This document shows positions 14,701 to 21,448 of a stretch of DNA of 21,448 nt, one piece after another; the stretch's first letter is position 1, and each line of letters opens with the position of its first letter. Position numbers and translations under genes: made by a program. Source of the DNA: an uncultured Candidatus Competibacteraceae bacterium (GTDB lineage: Bacteria; Pseudomonadota; Gammaproteobacteria; Competibacterales; Competibacteraceae). Location: positions 1 through 21,448 of the forward strand of contig CALGOO010000005.1 of assembly GCA_937960715.1 (NCBI GenBank). The letters are read 5' to 3'. Below the pieces are notes generated by a model. It had not been told where the DNA came from and searched no databases. It saw nothing but the letters and a program-made list of their open reading frames with translations.

Positions 14701-14936
14701 CCCTGCGCCCCGCGCTCTACGCCAAGACCGGCACCGCCGATCTCAGCGTGCGGGAGGACATCAACAACGCCTGGCTAGTGGGCTGGGTGGAGCCCGGCGG
14801 CATTCCGGGCGAAACCCGACGACTGGCCTTCGCCTGCCTGATCAGCCACGCCGCCGATACTGGCGGTTTGGAATGTGGTTCGGTGGTCGCCGGCTTCCTG
14901 GCGGCGCTGGCGGACGCGGCCAAGAGCGGGAAGTGA
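11733..14936 (+). CDS. Very large penicillin-binding transpeptidase protein
   Basis: A 1067-residue membrane-anchored D,D-transpeptidase that should cross-link peptidoglycan in the periplasm. The start is GTG 11733 with AGGAA just upstream. One N-terminal membrane segment (about 5-24) is followed by about 580 residues of beta-rich sequence that I do not recognise and that is not the usual PBP dimerisation domain. The transpeptidase domain begins near 610 (LTVDGKLQGLA, then FAGLVVLDADQGDILAAVS). Its three motifs are intact: STFK (S713, K716), SLN (820-822) and KTGTAD (K998). Class B PBPs are normally 550-700 residues, so the N-terminal part is a large extra domain. Class B enzymes work with a SEDS glycosyltransferase; such a gene lies at 15696, beyond the sigma factor. 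It ends 36 bp from the convergent sigma gene, with no visible terminator. Confidence 0.93.
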   Translation: MRRLSVPLLFALLTLAGVLLLGRQLAAIYREPSASAAEPARFPPALAGERFSVPADAGFHRIPLNGGTLLVEGPHRLVGQARVSLCDQRARRDDPNSPLIRLYIGWDWDRIREVVAANLASTPPREAASGLKNPLLDDGPGGVDAPAVVLDTEPPGTPLAATDAPEARLRLTLHDSRRPLAGLSDAASDLGHGAASTLSFRRDAWLLWDAGTTPGHWRQALRVQRLPESGCPVGAIQVTVHGPPAETISNPTPRRLRFYPPQGPVLAFALAPGDYVVPAGPTAAQEDAELFAAATAAGLIRSGANGRIAVAPADLSRRLRFAHDNPEWLVPEAGASWLTLPWDDASQAAHRLLYRSPPGHYLHEQIDAFNARRLLAAVRLRPEDPNQPAGAGPWQADRQGVRLPLTDAMPLLAGGLFAELPLRWEPWQRVERWPASADATTPVRFSLPLVARRASQRLQLLVVGREIRIEGATILSDEPRCLSASSCQGPAVLARELRVQIPPNTARLTVQFQPLPAEATPVLFRHDFAHIHLENGQPRWQALTPAARQQRGDRRAPVTLRDRDGAPLWDAVGPTEAAWTLGLGALVGLHPQHQTAVAGVLARLGARDISAVDARLTVDGKLQGLARTALLAQLPAASARFGPRDPYRTQRFAGLVVLDADQGDILAAVSLPEPLRDADWSDLSRFAAAQPRRGPLRWWAWQHDGSGLHIPGSTFKLISALALEHAAQKRPELEALLDGLEPNAIARHPLASRHDFGTQDACYPAHESHCKHSRYPPTQQYNQGGVVHNFAVGGHYETLANQAGAYRDGRYGLAQALRDSLNTWFAWLVEASDATLLDDPRSAGLARVRALTPAALDRVRPLAATTNALGFGVETRLDGGLLPPDLPRAGDLLLATPSQLDPIQDRNQVRLAARGFRMQVTPLQMAQVAASIATERRVLPRLLLELNGRSAEKSAFAKLDISTQRIRQGMKRVPVDGTAQQAFKDRRFDTLRPALYAKTGTADLSVREDINNAWLVGWVEPGGIPGETRRLAFACLISHAADTGGLECGSVVAGFLAALADAAKSGK

Positions 14937-14972
14937 GGGGAGTAGCGCAAGGCGTGGGTAGGGCGACGAGCA

Positions 14973-15590
14973 TCAGCGGCCGATTCGATCCCCCGCCGAG
15001 TCGGTGGCGAAGCAGGCCGGGCAGAACCGCGCTAGATAATCTTGCAAGCGCTTGCGCCAGTAGGACAGATATTCGCGGGTCGCGCCTTCCGATTTCTCCA
15101 GAAAACCGGCCAGTTCCCGGACGCTCCAGCCCTCCATGATCACCAATTCCAAAGCGGTACCGGGTTCGGGATAATCGGTTTGGAAAGCGAGCAAAGCCGC
15201 ATCGACACCGGCCCAAACTGTTTCCGCCAGGAGCGGTTCGGAGGCGCGCGTTTCCCAGGGTGCCGGCGCGGGATCGTCGTCGTCGTGGCCCGCCAAGTCG
15301 GAGGCCCGCAGTTCCGCCGGTCGCTTTCGGTGGTAATCCTGGGCGCAATTAAAAAGAATCCTGTACAACCAAGGCAGTGGCAAGTCCGGCACGGTAAACG
15401 TTCGCCCCCGGAGGCGAGCCAGCCGGACAAAGGCGTCCTGCAAAATGTCCTCGCTTTCCTGGTAGGAAAAGGAACGGCGCTGGAGGTACCGATGAAACTT
15501 GCGCGCATACCGTTCGTACAAGATCGTGATGGCCGTCTGGGCCGGCTTACCCCCCTGCCTGATTCGTTCAAGGCACGCGTGATCGTCCAT
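14973..15590 (-). CDS. ECF-type RNA polymerase sigma factor
   Basis: A 205-residue sigma-70 family regulator, directing RNA polymerase to a specific promoter set. The start is placed at ATG 15588-15590 (MDDHACLERIRQGG), where ECF sequences begin, with TGAG about 6 bases upstream. The frame is open further, to a TTG at 15662. Region 2 spans about 20-85 with ILYERYARKFHRYL, ESEDILQDAFVRL and LPWLYRILFNCAQDYHRKR. Region 4 spans about 140-185 with ELVIMEGWSVRELAGFLEKS and an EYLSYWRKRLQ recognition helix. An acidic linker (GHDDDD) separates them. No anti-sigma gene is beside it. It is divergent from the SEDS gene and convergent with the PBP gene, so it may control the cell-wall genes or be controlled by the kinase; both are inference. 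A C-terminal CPAC pair is unusual for a sigma factor. Confidence 0.9.
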   Translation of the reverse strand: MDDHACLERIRQGGKPAQTAITILYERYARKFHRYLQRRSFSYQESEDILQDAFVRLARLRGRTFTVPDLPLPWLYRILFNCAQDYHRKRPAELRASDLAGHDDDDPAPAPWETRASEPLLAETVWAGVDAALLAFQTDYPEPGTALELVIMEGWSVRELAGFLEKSEGATREYLSYWRKRLQDYLARFCPACFATDSAGDRIGR

Positions 15591-15622
15591 CGGATGCTCA
15601 TTTGTGGATTGTCTGTCGTTTT

Positions 15623-15651
15623 TTGAAGAAACTAGCATTGTTACGCATAAA
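15623..15651 (+). promoter_or_regulatory. Candidate promoter of the SEDS-FHA operon
   Basis: TTGAAG (15623-15628) and CATAAA (15646-15651) are 17 bases apart, each matching 4 of 6 consensus bases, in the AT-rich gap between the divergent sigma and SEDS genes. It gives a leader of about 40 bases before ATG 15696. The match is moderate. Confidence 0.35.
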
Positions 15652-15695
15652 CCTTCAATCAAAATTCATACACTTTGCAACACCACGGTAAAGTC

Positions 15696-18194
15696 ATGCC
15701 AGAAGCCACGCGCCGCGTTTCGTTCCGGGGGTTCCTGGCGTTCTTGTGGAGCGACCTTTCGCCCACCGCCAATCGAACCCTGCTGCTGACCCTGGTCTGG
15801 TCGATCCCCTTGCTTGGCGTGCTCTGGACGCTGCAACGCGCGCCCCACTGGCTGGAACCGCGCCAGATTCAAATCGACCTGGCGCCCGGCCAGAGCGTCA
15901 TCCTGGGCCACGACCGCGCGCGGCGGCGCGACGATCTGTGGTCGCCTTACGCCGATGCCGAGCACGTCCGGGTCCTGCGAACGGCCGCCGGTGGCTGGCG
16001 GCTGGAAAACGTGGCCGTCGCTAAGCAAGTGCTCTGGAAACCGCGCGGGGCGGCGGACGATCACCGGGTCCGGGAATGGCGGCTGACGCCGGGCGGGTGG
16101 TTCTCGGTGGGCGAGCACCGGTTGGTCGTGGCAGCGGTCGCGGCGGACGGGCTGACGCTCCAGTTGGGATCCCAGACTTGGCGGTACGACGGGGTTTATC
16201 TGACCCTAAATGGGCGGGCGTTGCCGCTCTGTGACCCTGGCGGATTCGAAGCCCTTTTGAGCAAGCTGCCGGCGAGCCTGCGCCGGGCCCGTCCGCTGAG
16301 CCTGGGGGGAGGGGTACAGTGCGCCACCCGGCTCGGCTTGGCGGGGGTGACCGCCGACAGTGTATCGATCGCGCCCACCGAGGTTGGCTACATGCTGCGT
16401 CTGGGTCCGGCCGCGCGCCCGGATGGGCCGCCGGTGCTCGTAAGCGGCGATTCCGGGGGGGGGACTCCGCTGCGAGAGCTAACGGTGCCCTTGGCCGTGG
16501 GTGACCAGTTGATCGTTGGCTATACCCACTACCGAATTACCCGCGCCACCGACGCGCTGACACTGGCGGTGATCGCCCGCGGCCAGCGCTGGCCCGTCGC
16601 CGAGCCGCGTCCCGCTAGCCTGCCCGCCGTTCAGGTCACTCTGGCGCCGCTGGATTTCTTGCAGGGACCGAAATGGCCGGTGATCCTGGCCCTGCTGGCG
16701 CCCTGGCTGGGGCTGCCCTGGCTTCGAGGCCGGTTTTCGGCGGAAGGGTCCTGGCCGACGCGGCTGGGTCTGTTCCCATGCCTGTCGCTGGCCAGCGGGG
16801 CGCTGGCGCTTTGCTTTTGGAGCGATGCCGGCGCGATCCTCTGGTCCTATGGTCTGGCGTGGCTGGCCCTGGGAGGATTGCTGTGGGCGGCGCGCGGAAC
16901 GGCGTGGAGCGCCCTGCTGATGGGATCGCTGACCTGGCTACTGGGCTGGGGGCTGGTGGCCCAATTGCAATTGGGCGTCGGTGCGGACGAGTCCGCCTGG
17001 TTACGGTACGGCCATCGCACGGCGGCGCTGGCCGCGACGTTCGGCGGGTTGCTGTTGGCTGGACTGATCTTCTGGCGGAGGGGGCGGGCAAGCGGGCCAC
17101 TCCACGACGCGCTCGCGACATGCTTCCGTCCGCTTCCGGCTTCGTTCCGGTCGGGATGGAAACTTCGAGTGCTACCGGCCGATGGATTGATCGCCGATGG
17201 ATTGATCGCGTTGCTGTTGGTGATATCAATGGTGCTGCTCAGCCTACAGGTTCTCTTCGGTGACGAGGGCGGCTTGTGGGGATTGCAACCGGTCGAGCTG
17301 AGCAAGCTGGCCCTGGTCGTGGCGACGGCAATGGCCCTGGCTCAGCGCAGCAATCTGCGCGGCTGGGATCTGACTCTTCCAAAGCTGACTCTTTGGGTGC
17401 GCTACCTGAGCCCCGTGATCGTCTTAGTGACGCTGGTGGTGGTCGCCCTGGCCTTTCTGCGCGATTTCTCTCCCCTCGTGTTGTTGATCCTCTGGGGACT
17501 GGTACTGGCCTGGGCCTACTTGCGAGCCCATCCGGACCGCTACTGGCGGCTCGTTGGACAAGCGGCACTGGCGGCGGCGGGGATAGCCTTGACGCTGGGT
17601 GTGACGCAACTGCGCCAGCAGCCGGCTTGGTTTCCCGCTGGCTTGCAGAGCGACCGCATCCAGGTGTGGGCGACTCCCGAACGATTTCCGCACGCCGGCT
17701 ATCAACTGCGCCAGGCGCTGGCCGCCATCCGCGCCGGCGGCTGGTGGGGAGTCAATGCCGGCGCGCTGCCCGGCAACGCCCAGTCCGGCCGCAACGGCAA
17801 GGCGATGGCCATCCCAGCCGTGCAGGACGACTTTGCCCCGGCCTTTTTCCTCAACCGTTACGGTGGCGTGACCGCGCTGACTTTACTGATCGCCCAAATC
17901 TTGCTGGTGCTGACCCTGTGGCGCATCGGCCGACGCGCCCTGGACCACCTGGACCCCCAGCGAGACTACCGTTTGCAAGCCTTGGGCGGGTTTGCCTATT
18001 TTACCCTCGCCGGTGGGAGTGGCCTGTTGGCCGCCCACCTGCTGGTATCCTGGGGAACCAACCTGGGTTTCCTGCCGGTGATGGGACAGCCCATGCCGTT
18101 GCTGTCGGCCGCCGGCAGCCACCTGACTTTTCTGATCGCGCCGCTCATCGCGCTCGCGCTTGCCGTGGAGGAAGGACGTTGCGATGAAGGCTGA
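15696..18194 (+). CDS. SEDS (FtsW/RodA-like) protein with long N-terminal extension
   Basis: An 832-residue inner-membrane protein of the SEDS family, which polymerise glycan strands from lipid II. ATG 15696 is chosen over the in-frame TTG 15675. After one N-terminal membrane segment (about 22-40) comes a periplasmic-type region to about 325 with two stretches like degenerate FHA beta-sandwiches (VILGHD...GWRLEN...FSVGEHRLVV, and VGDQLIVGYTHYRI). The SEDS core follows: many membrane helices, LQPVELSKLAL (matching QPSE..K), GYQLRQALAAIRAGGWWGV, a DDFAPAFF stretch (matching TDFIFA) and LPVMGQPMPLLSAAGSHLTF. The segment that should read NPxxDP reads TPERFP, so the catalytic Asp is replaced by Phe (residue 664). 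It may be a non-catalytic relative. It overlaps the FHA gene by 11 bases. Typical SEDS proteins have 370-420 residues. Confidence 0.9.
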   Translation: MPEATRRVSFRGFLAFLWSDLSPTANRTLLLTLVWSIPLLGVLWTLQRAPHWLEPRQIQIDLAPGQSVILGHDRARRRDDLWSPYADAEHVRVLRTAAGGWRLENVAVAKQVLWKPRGAADDHRVREWRLTPGGWFSVGEHRLVVAAVAADGLTLQLGSQTWRYDGVYLTLNGRALPLCDPGGFEALLSKLPASLRRARPLSLGGGVQCATRLGLAGVTADSVSIAPTEVGYMLRLGPAARPDGPPVLVSGDSGGGTPLRELTVPLAVGDQLIVGYTHYRITRATDALTLAVIARGQRWPVAEPRPASLPAVQVTLAPLDFLQGPKWPVILALLAPWLGLPWLRGRFSAEGSWPTRLGLFPCLSLASGALALCFWSDAGAILWSYGLAWLALGGLLWAARGTAWSALLMGSLTWLLGWGLVAQLQLGVGADESAWLRYGHRTAALAATFGGLLLAGLIFWRRGRASGPLHDALATCFRPLPASFRSGWKLRVLPADGLIADGLIALLLVISMVLLSLQVLFGDEGGLWGLQPVELSKLALVVATAMALAQRSNLRGWDLTLPKLTLWVRYLSPVIVLVTLVVVALAFLRDFSPLVLLILWGLVLAWAYLRAHPDRYWRLVGQAALAAAGIALTLGVTQLRQQPAWFPAGLQSDRIQVWATPERFPHAGYQLRQALAAIRAGGWWGVNAGALPGNAQSGRNGKAMAIPAVQDDFAPAFFLNRYGGVTALTLLIAQILLVLTLWRIGRRALDHLDPQRDYRLQALGGFAYFTLAGGSGLLAAHLLVSWGTNLGFLPVMGQPMPLLSAAGSHLTFLIAPLIALALAVEEGRCDEG
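17178..17207 (+). repeat. 15-bp perfect tandem duplication
   Basis: GCCGATGGATTGATC occurs twice back to back inside the SEDS gene, encoding ADGLI-ADGLI at the start of a membrane helix. It keeps frame and looks like a recent slippage event. Confidence 0.85.
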
Positions 18195-19626
18195 CTCCGC
18201 CATCCCGACCGACTACGTGGTCTGTGCCACCCTGAGCGACGTACCGGACGTATTCAACGTGGAAAATCTATGGGGGCGGGCCAGACGGCGAGGCCGACAA
18301 AACCAGTTTCTGATGGAGGCGCTAATCCATCATCCGCGCACTCGAAAAAGCCGCCACCGCCTGGAAACCTTTTTCCATCATGTGATCGTGCGGATTCCGG
18401 CGTCCGATTATGCCCGCGACGAACGGGTGGACGATGGCTTCAATCGTGCGGCGCTGATCCAGGATTTAATTAGGTTGCATACCGAAAAATTCGGTAACCT
18501 CGTTCCGGAAGGCGAGGCTGTTCGCTATCGCGTGGAGGCGGATCGGGCATTGCCCACAGGTCAGGTCTGTTTTCTCTTCGGGCGCGCCATTTACCTGCCG
18601 GGCGATGAAGAGCAGCCAAAATACTGGCTTTATCAACAAGACGAGCGTCGAAGGACGGAACTGGGCGTCATCTATCCCGGCCAGCGCCTGACCTTGCTGA
18701 ATGGCGATGCCTATGCCAGCACGTTCCCGGTGCCGAATTGGCCCTTCGGCAACCAGTCGTCGGTGCTATTGATCGTCAAACCGAACCAGGCCCCAACCGT
18801 TTGCGCCGAGCCGGACGGTTGCTTGCCGGTCGGGAGCAGTGAAGAGCGCCTCTTCTGGATCGGCGATTTCGCCACGGCTTGTCTGTACCTGCGGCTGGAA
18901 CCCCAACCGTTGGGCGATGCTGATCAACTTAACGAACCCCTGACCTGGACTCCGGGTGGCGAACCTTCGCGCGCAGGATCTCGCCTGCGGGTGATCGGCA
19001 TCGCCTTGCAACGGCCGTCGCTGCACGCCAAGGCGGGCCTGCGAAGCTGGCGGCTGGGTTTCGACCGGCGCGGCGCGTTGGTGGGTTGCCGTCATCCAAG
19101 CGCCGTGGCCTGGCTACGGATCGATGACGAGGATCGGCTCTGGGGCGAGGCGGCGGACGGTGTGGCGCCCCTGGAGCCTGGCGCGGTCTGGCGTCCCCAC
19201 GAGGAATTGGCCCTGGAACTGGGCGTCGCCCCGGAGATCATGAGCCCGCATTATCGTGGCTGGGTGCGGTTGCCTCGGCCGATACCGTTATCCGTGCCGG
19301 CCGGTCGATGGCTTTGTTTCGGTCGTGGCGCGGAAGTCGATCTGGCGCCCGGCTTGTTGAACGATCCCGATGCCCTGGTCTGGGACGAGGCCCGAGATGT
19401 TCGACCGGAGCAACTCGGGCTGTCGCGGCGGCATCTGGGGTTGCGGCTGGATGCGGACGGGAACCGGTGGACGCTCAAGCTGGAAAGCGAAACGTGGCCC
19501 GCCTATCAGTTGATTCGATCCGGCGAATCGGGCCGGGCCGTGAAAGTCGAGGAGCGCGGCCGAGAGTCGGCCATCGAACCGGGCGCGTGGCTGGTGGTGG
19601 GCGGATACGTGCTGGAGACGGGATGA
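18184..19626 (+). CDS. FHA-domain protein
   Basis: A 480-residue soluble protein with a C-terminal forkhead-associated domain, which binds phosphothreonine peptides made by Ser/Thr kinases. The ATG at 18184 has AGGA 7 bases upstream and overlaps the SEDS gene end, so the two are translationally coupled. FHA marks are CFGRG (G380, R381), LSRRHLGL (S414, H417), WTLKLES and LVVGGYVLE at the end. The N-terminal part (about 20-135) has HHVIVRIPASDYARDERVDD, a helical stretch, then YRVEADRALPTGQVCFLFGR. Its layout recalls the N-terminal domain of actinobacterial FhaA, but I cannot confirm that. The middle (about 135-370) is beta-rich and may hold more FHA-like units. It probably recruits the SEDS or PBP complex to a kinase signal. 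No signal peptide is present. Confidence 0.88.
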   Translation: MKADSAIPTDYVVCATLSDVPDVFNVENLWGRARRRGRQNQFLMEALIHHPRTRKSRHRLETFFHHVIVRIPASDYARDERVDDGFNRAALIQDLIRLHTEKFGNLVPEGEAVRYRVEADRALPTGQVCFLFGRAIYLPGDEEQPKYWLYQQDERRRTELGVIYPGQRLTLLNGDAYASTFPVPNWPFGNQSSVLLIVKPNQAPTVCAEPDGCLPVGSSEERLFWIGDFATACLYLRLEPQPLGDADQLNEPLTWTPGGEPSRAGSRLRVIGIALQRPSLHAKAGLRSWRLGFDRRGALVGCRHPSAVAWLRIDDEDRLWGEAADGVAPLEPGAVWRPHEELALELGVAPEIMSPHYRGWVRLPRPIPLSVPAGRWLCFGRGAEVDLAPGLLNDPDALVWDEARDVRPEQLGLSRRHLGLRLDADGNRWTLKLESETWPAYQLIRSGESGRAVKVEERGRESAIEPGAWLVVGGYVLETG

Positions 19627-19647
19627 GGGTGGAGAGCTATATTTTGT

Positions 19648-20619
19648 TTAAAAGTAGAAATTTTCCGTCAAGGAACTTAAAAAGGAGGGTTGTTGCCGAC
19701 CGCCGGTTTCCTTGAGGACACCGGCATTCACTTTTGTGAGGATATCCGTAATTGGTGATCGGGATTCTTTCAGGTTTTTCAGTAAATGTTTAGTATAGGG
19801 GCTATTACGTCCTTCGCCCTCTTCGGCGGTTTGACCAGGGGCTGTGGCATAGGCAACCAAGCTACCTTGAGGCGCATTTGTTATCGGGGCAAGGCCACGA
19901 CTGACGCCGCCTCGGGTGAAACTAGGAAACGGATTGTCTCGACAAGCATCGAGAAATACGATATTGACGCTGTTTCCGGCGTCTTTCATGACTCCCAAGA
20001 CATAATTAATATTCACTGTTTTGTATTTTAAATGCTCCGGTACTGTTACTGACTCTATGGCATCTATTGGGATCATATAGTTCTCGATGCTGTGCTGAAC
20101 GGCATGCCCAGAGTAATAAAAAACTCCAACCGCGTTTTGGCGTAGTTTATTGCCAAGTTCCTGAATCGATTTCTCCAATTTTTCATGGTCGGCATCTAAC
20201 ACCTTGGTGACCTCAAACTTCAAGTCAGTTAAGGTAGCCGCCATATCATCGGCGTCATTTTTAGCATTCGGTAACGAGCGTTTGGGGTATCCGCTGTTGC
20301 CCACGACCAGGGCGTAACGGGGTCCGGATAAAACCATCGGAGCCGCGACGGGTTCAGATGCTTGCACCGGCGCCGGTGCTGGCTTGGATGGGGGCACCGG
20401 CGGGATCCTGGGCGGGGGGGGTTTAGGGGTCGCTACCGAGGTCTTATCCGGTTTTTGTTCCAAGGTGGAGGGGGTTGTTTGTACAGTACGGAGGTCACTG
20501 AAGACCACACTGCGCGCTTCCAGGTGAGGTCCACTGGGAGTCACTGGGCAACCCGCCGTTAGGCAGAACAGCACCAGGCTAATGGCTCTGATCGAAATCA
20601 CTATTGTGTGGATCCTCAT
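19648..20619 (-). CDS. Lipoprotein caspase-family (C14) protease
   Basis: A 323-residue lipoprotein. ATG 20619 is chosen over TTG 20637 because AGGGGGA lies 6 bases upstream and a good signal peptide follows (MRIHTIVISIRAISLVLFCL) with lipobox LTAGC (Cys 24). A Pro-rich linker spans about 60-95 (PPPPRIPPVPPSKPAPAP). The caspase domain (about 100-320) opens with YALVVGNSGY. The dyad is H172 in YYSGHAVQ (Ala replaces the usual Gly after His) and C226 in FLDACRDNPFP. Later marks are LVAYATAPGQTAEEGEGRNS and GRQQPSF. It follows the TPR gene by 33 bp on the minus strand and ends 21 bp from the convergent FHA gene. The DNA is less GC-rich than the genes at 9-19 kb. It is the fourth caspase of the window and the only one on a lipid anchor. 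Confidence 0.93.
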   Translation of the reverse strand: MRIHTIVISIRAISLVLFCLTAGCPVTPSGPHLEARSVVFSDLRTVQTTPSTLEQKPDKTSVATPKPPPPRIPPVPPSKPAPAPVQASEPVAAPMVLSGPRYALVVGNSGYPKRSLPNAKNDADDMAATLTDLKFEVTKVLDADHEKLEKSIQELGNKLRQNAVGVFYYSGHAVQHSIENYMIPIDAIESVTVPEHLKYKTVNINYVLGVMKDAGNSVNIVFLDACRDNPFPSFTRGGVSRGLAPITNAPQGSLVAYATAPGQTAEEGEGRNSPYTKHLLKNLKESRSPITDILTKVNAGVLKETGGRQQPSFLSSLTENFYF

Positions 20620-20652
20620 CGGGTGTCCCCCTGTCAATATGACGGTATCAAC

Positions 20653-21448
20653 TCAGCCACCAGGTTCGTTGCTCCTTTTGGACCGGTTACGGTTACGGCT
20701 GCCGGAACCGCCTCTCTTGCGGTTAAGATTCATTTCCTCCAGTTTTTTCTGGCCCAGCCCCGCATCTTCCACCTTGCGGAGTGCGTCCATGTAAACCGCG
20801 TTGGCGGGTTGCAGTTTATCGGCTTCCCGGAAATTAGCGAAAGCCTGCGGATATTGGCTGTTACGCATATTGAGCATGCCCAGATTGTAGTGGGCGGCGG
20901 CTTTTTCTTCTGGGCGCACGGCTTGCTGGACAACCCGCGACCAGTAACTTTCGGCTTGCGGGTATAGGCCCTTGCGATAGTACTCGACACCAACATCCAG
21001 ATCCCCGCTACCCCCTTGGGGTTTGAATTCCCAGTTTTCTGAATGTGGGGAAATGCCGGCGACGACTTTTTGGGCGAGTTCCTGAATCTGGCCGAGAATG
21101 ATCGAGTCGTCACTTTCCGCGTTGGACCGGGCCTCGTCGCTTGATGAGCCTGTCACTTGCTTGTTGTAGGTGATGTTGTAGCTATTGCCGCCGATAGCCT
21201 TGCCGCCTTTGCTCACGGTATAGGTGATGTTGGAGGCTACACCGGTGGTGATGGTATAGATGTAGCGGGTCTCGGTCCGTTTGCTGCCACCGCGATCCTT
21301 GACCTTGACCTGATAGCTGTTGCTGTCAGTAACGCGGTTGATCCTGCCAATGTTGACATCGCCTTTAAGCACGGCCTGACCGCCTTGATTGACCACGGGC
21401 GTAACCAGTCGAGCGCGCCCCCGCTCAGGCGACCAGGCGGAGATGAGC
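20653..21448 (-). CDS. TPR-containing protein, 5' end missing
   Basis: The frame is open to the right window edge, so this is the C-terminal part (265 codons visible). The first visible half (about 15-120) is beta-rich and polar, with repeated Thr/Ser-Asn strands (YQVKVKDRGGSKRTETRYIY), and belongs to no family I recognise. The second half has at least two tetratricopeptide repeats: LDVGVEYYRKGLYPQAESYW and AAAHYNLGMLNMRNSQYPQA followed by FANFREADKLQPANA. TPRs mediate protein-protein contacts. The C-terminus is basic and disordered (GGSGSRNRNRSKRSNEPGG). The lipoprotein caspase gene starts 33 bp downstream, so the TPR protein is a likely partner. Where it acts cannot be told without the N-terminus. 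Confidence 0.85.
   Translation of the reverse strand, partial: LISAWSPERGRARLVTPVVNQGGQAVLKGDVNIGRINRVTDSNSYQVKVKDRGGSKRTETRYIYTITTGVASNITYTVSKGGKAIGGNSYNITYNKQVTGSSSDEARSNAESDDSIILGQIQELAQKVVAGISPHSENWEFKPQGGSGDLDVGVEYYRKGLYPQAESYWSRVVQQAVRPEEKAAAHYNLGMLNMRNSQYPQAFANFREADKLQPANAVYMDALRKVEDAGLGQKKLEEMNLNRKRGGSGSRNRNRSKRSNEPGG

Overview
The window is a GC-rich chromosomal segment, probably from a gammaproteobacterium. The Competibacter-like lineages, rich in caspase, DUF4384 and eukaryote-like kinase genes, would fit, but no marker gene here fixes the taxonomy, so this is inference. Gene density is high. No RNA gene, CRISPR array or insertion sequence was seen, and no gene-free stretch exceeds 300 bases.

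Region 1 (1-8050, minus strand) reads as one long operon. Transcription runs from 8050 leftwards. The order is a DUF4384 secreted protein, a DUF4384 lipoprotein, a DUF4384 secreted protein, a DUF4384-caspase fusion, a double-DUF4384 protein, a caspase with a C-terminal SH3 domain, an M23 (LysM/LytM-type) cell-wall peptidase, a 108-residue unknown protein and a Ser/Thr protein kinase that runs off the left edge. Six DUF4384 copies lie in five adjacent genes. Nearly all products carry a signal peptide or lipobox. This suggests an envelope or periplasmic protease assembly with a cytoplasmic kinase encoded alongside.

Region 2 (8051-11690, plus strand) holds a VapBC toxin-antitoxin pair, a secreted caspase fused to a C-type-lectin/FGE-like domain, a clear terminator, and a HigBA pair with a visible promoter and operator. 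The C-terminus of the caspase-FGE fusion looks like the variable region of a diversity-generating retroelement (DGR) target.

Region 3 (11733-19626) holds a very large penicillin-binding transpeptidase, an ECF sigma factor on the opposite strand, a SEDS (FtsW/RodA) protein with a long unusual N-terminus, and an FHA-domain protein overlapping the SEDS gene. With the kinase of region 1 this resembles, in content, the actinobacterial pknB-pbpA-rodA-fha cell-wall locus, rebuilt in a Gram-negative setting. The SEDS protein appears to lack the catalytic aspartate, while the transpeptidase keeps its three active-site motifs.

Region 4 (19648-21448, minus strand) is a second operon: a TPR protein open at the right edge, followed by a lipoprotein caspase. 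In total there are four caspase-family proteins in about 20 kb, all with the His/Cys dyad intact. Together the genes suggest phospho-signalling linked to envelope remodelling and exported caspase-like proteases, possibly a regulated death, defence or stress module. That joint function is inferred from content and layout only.
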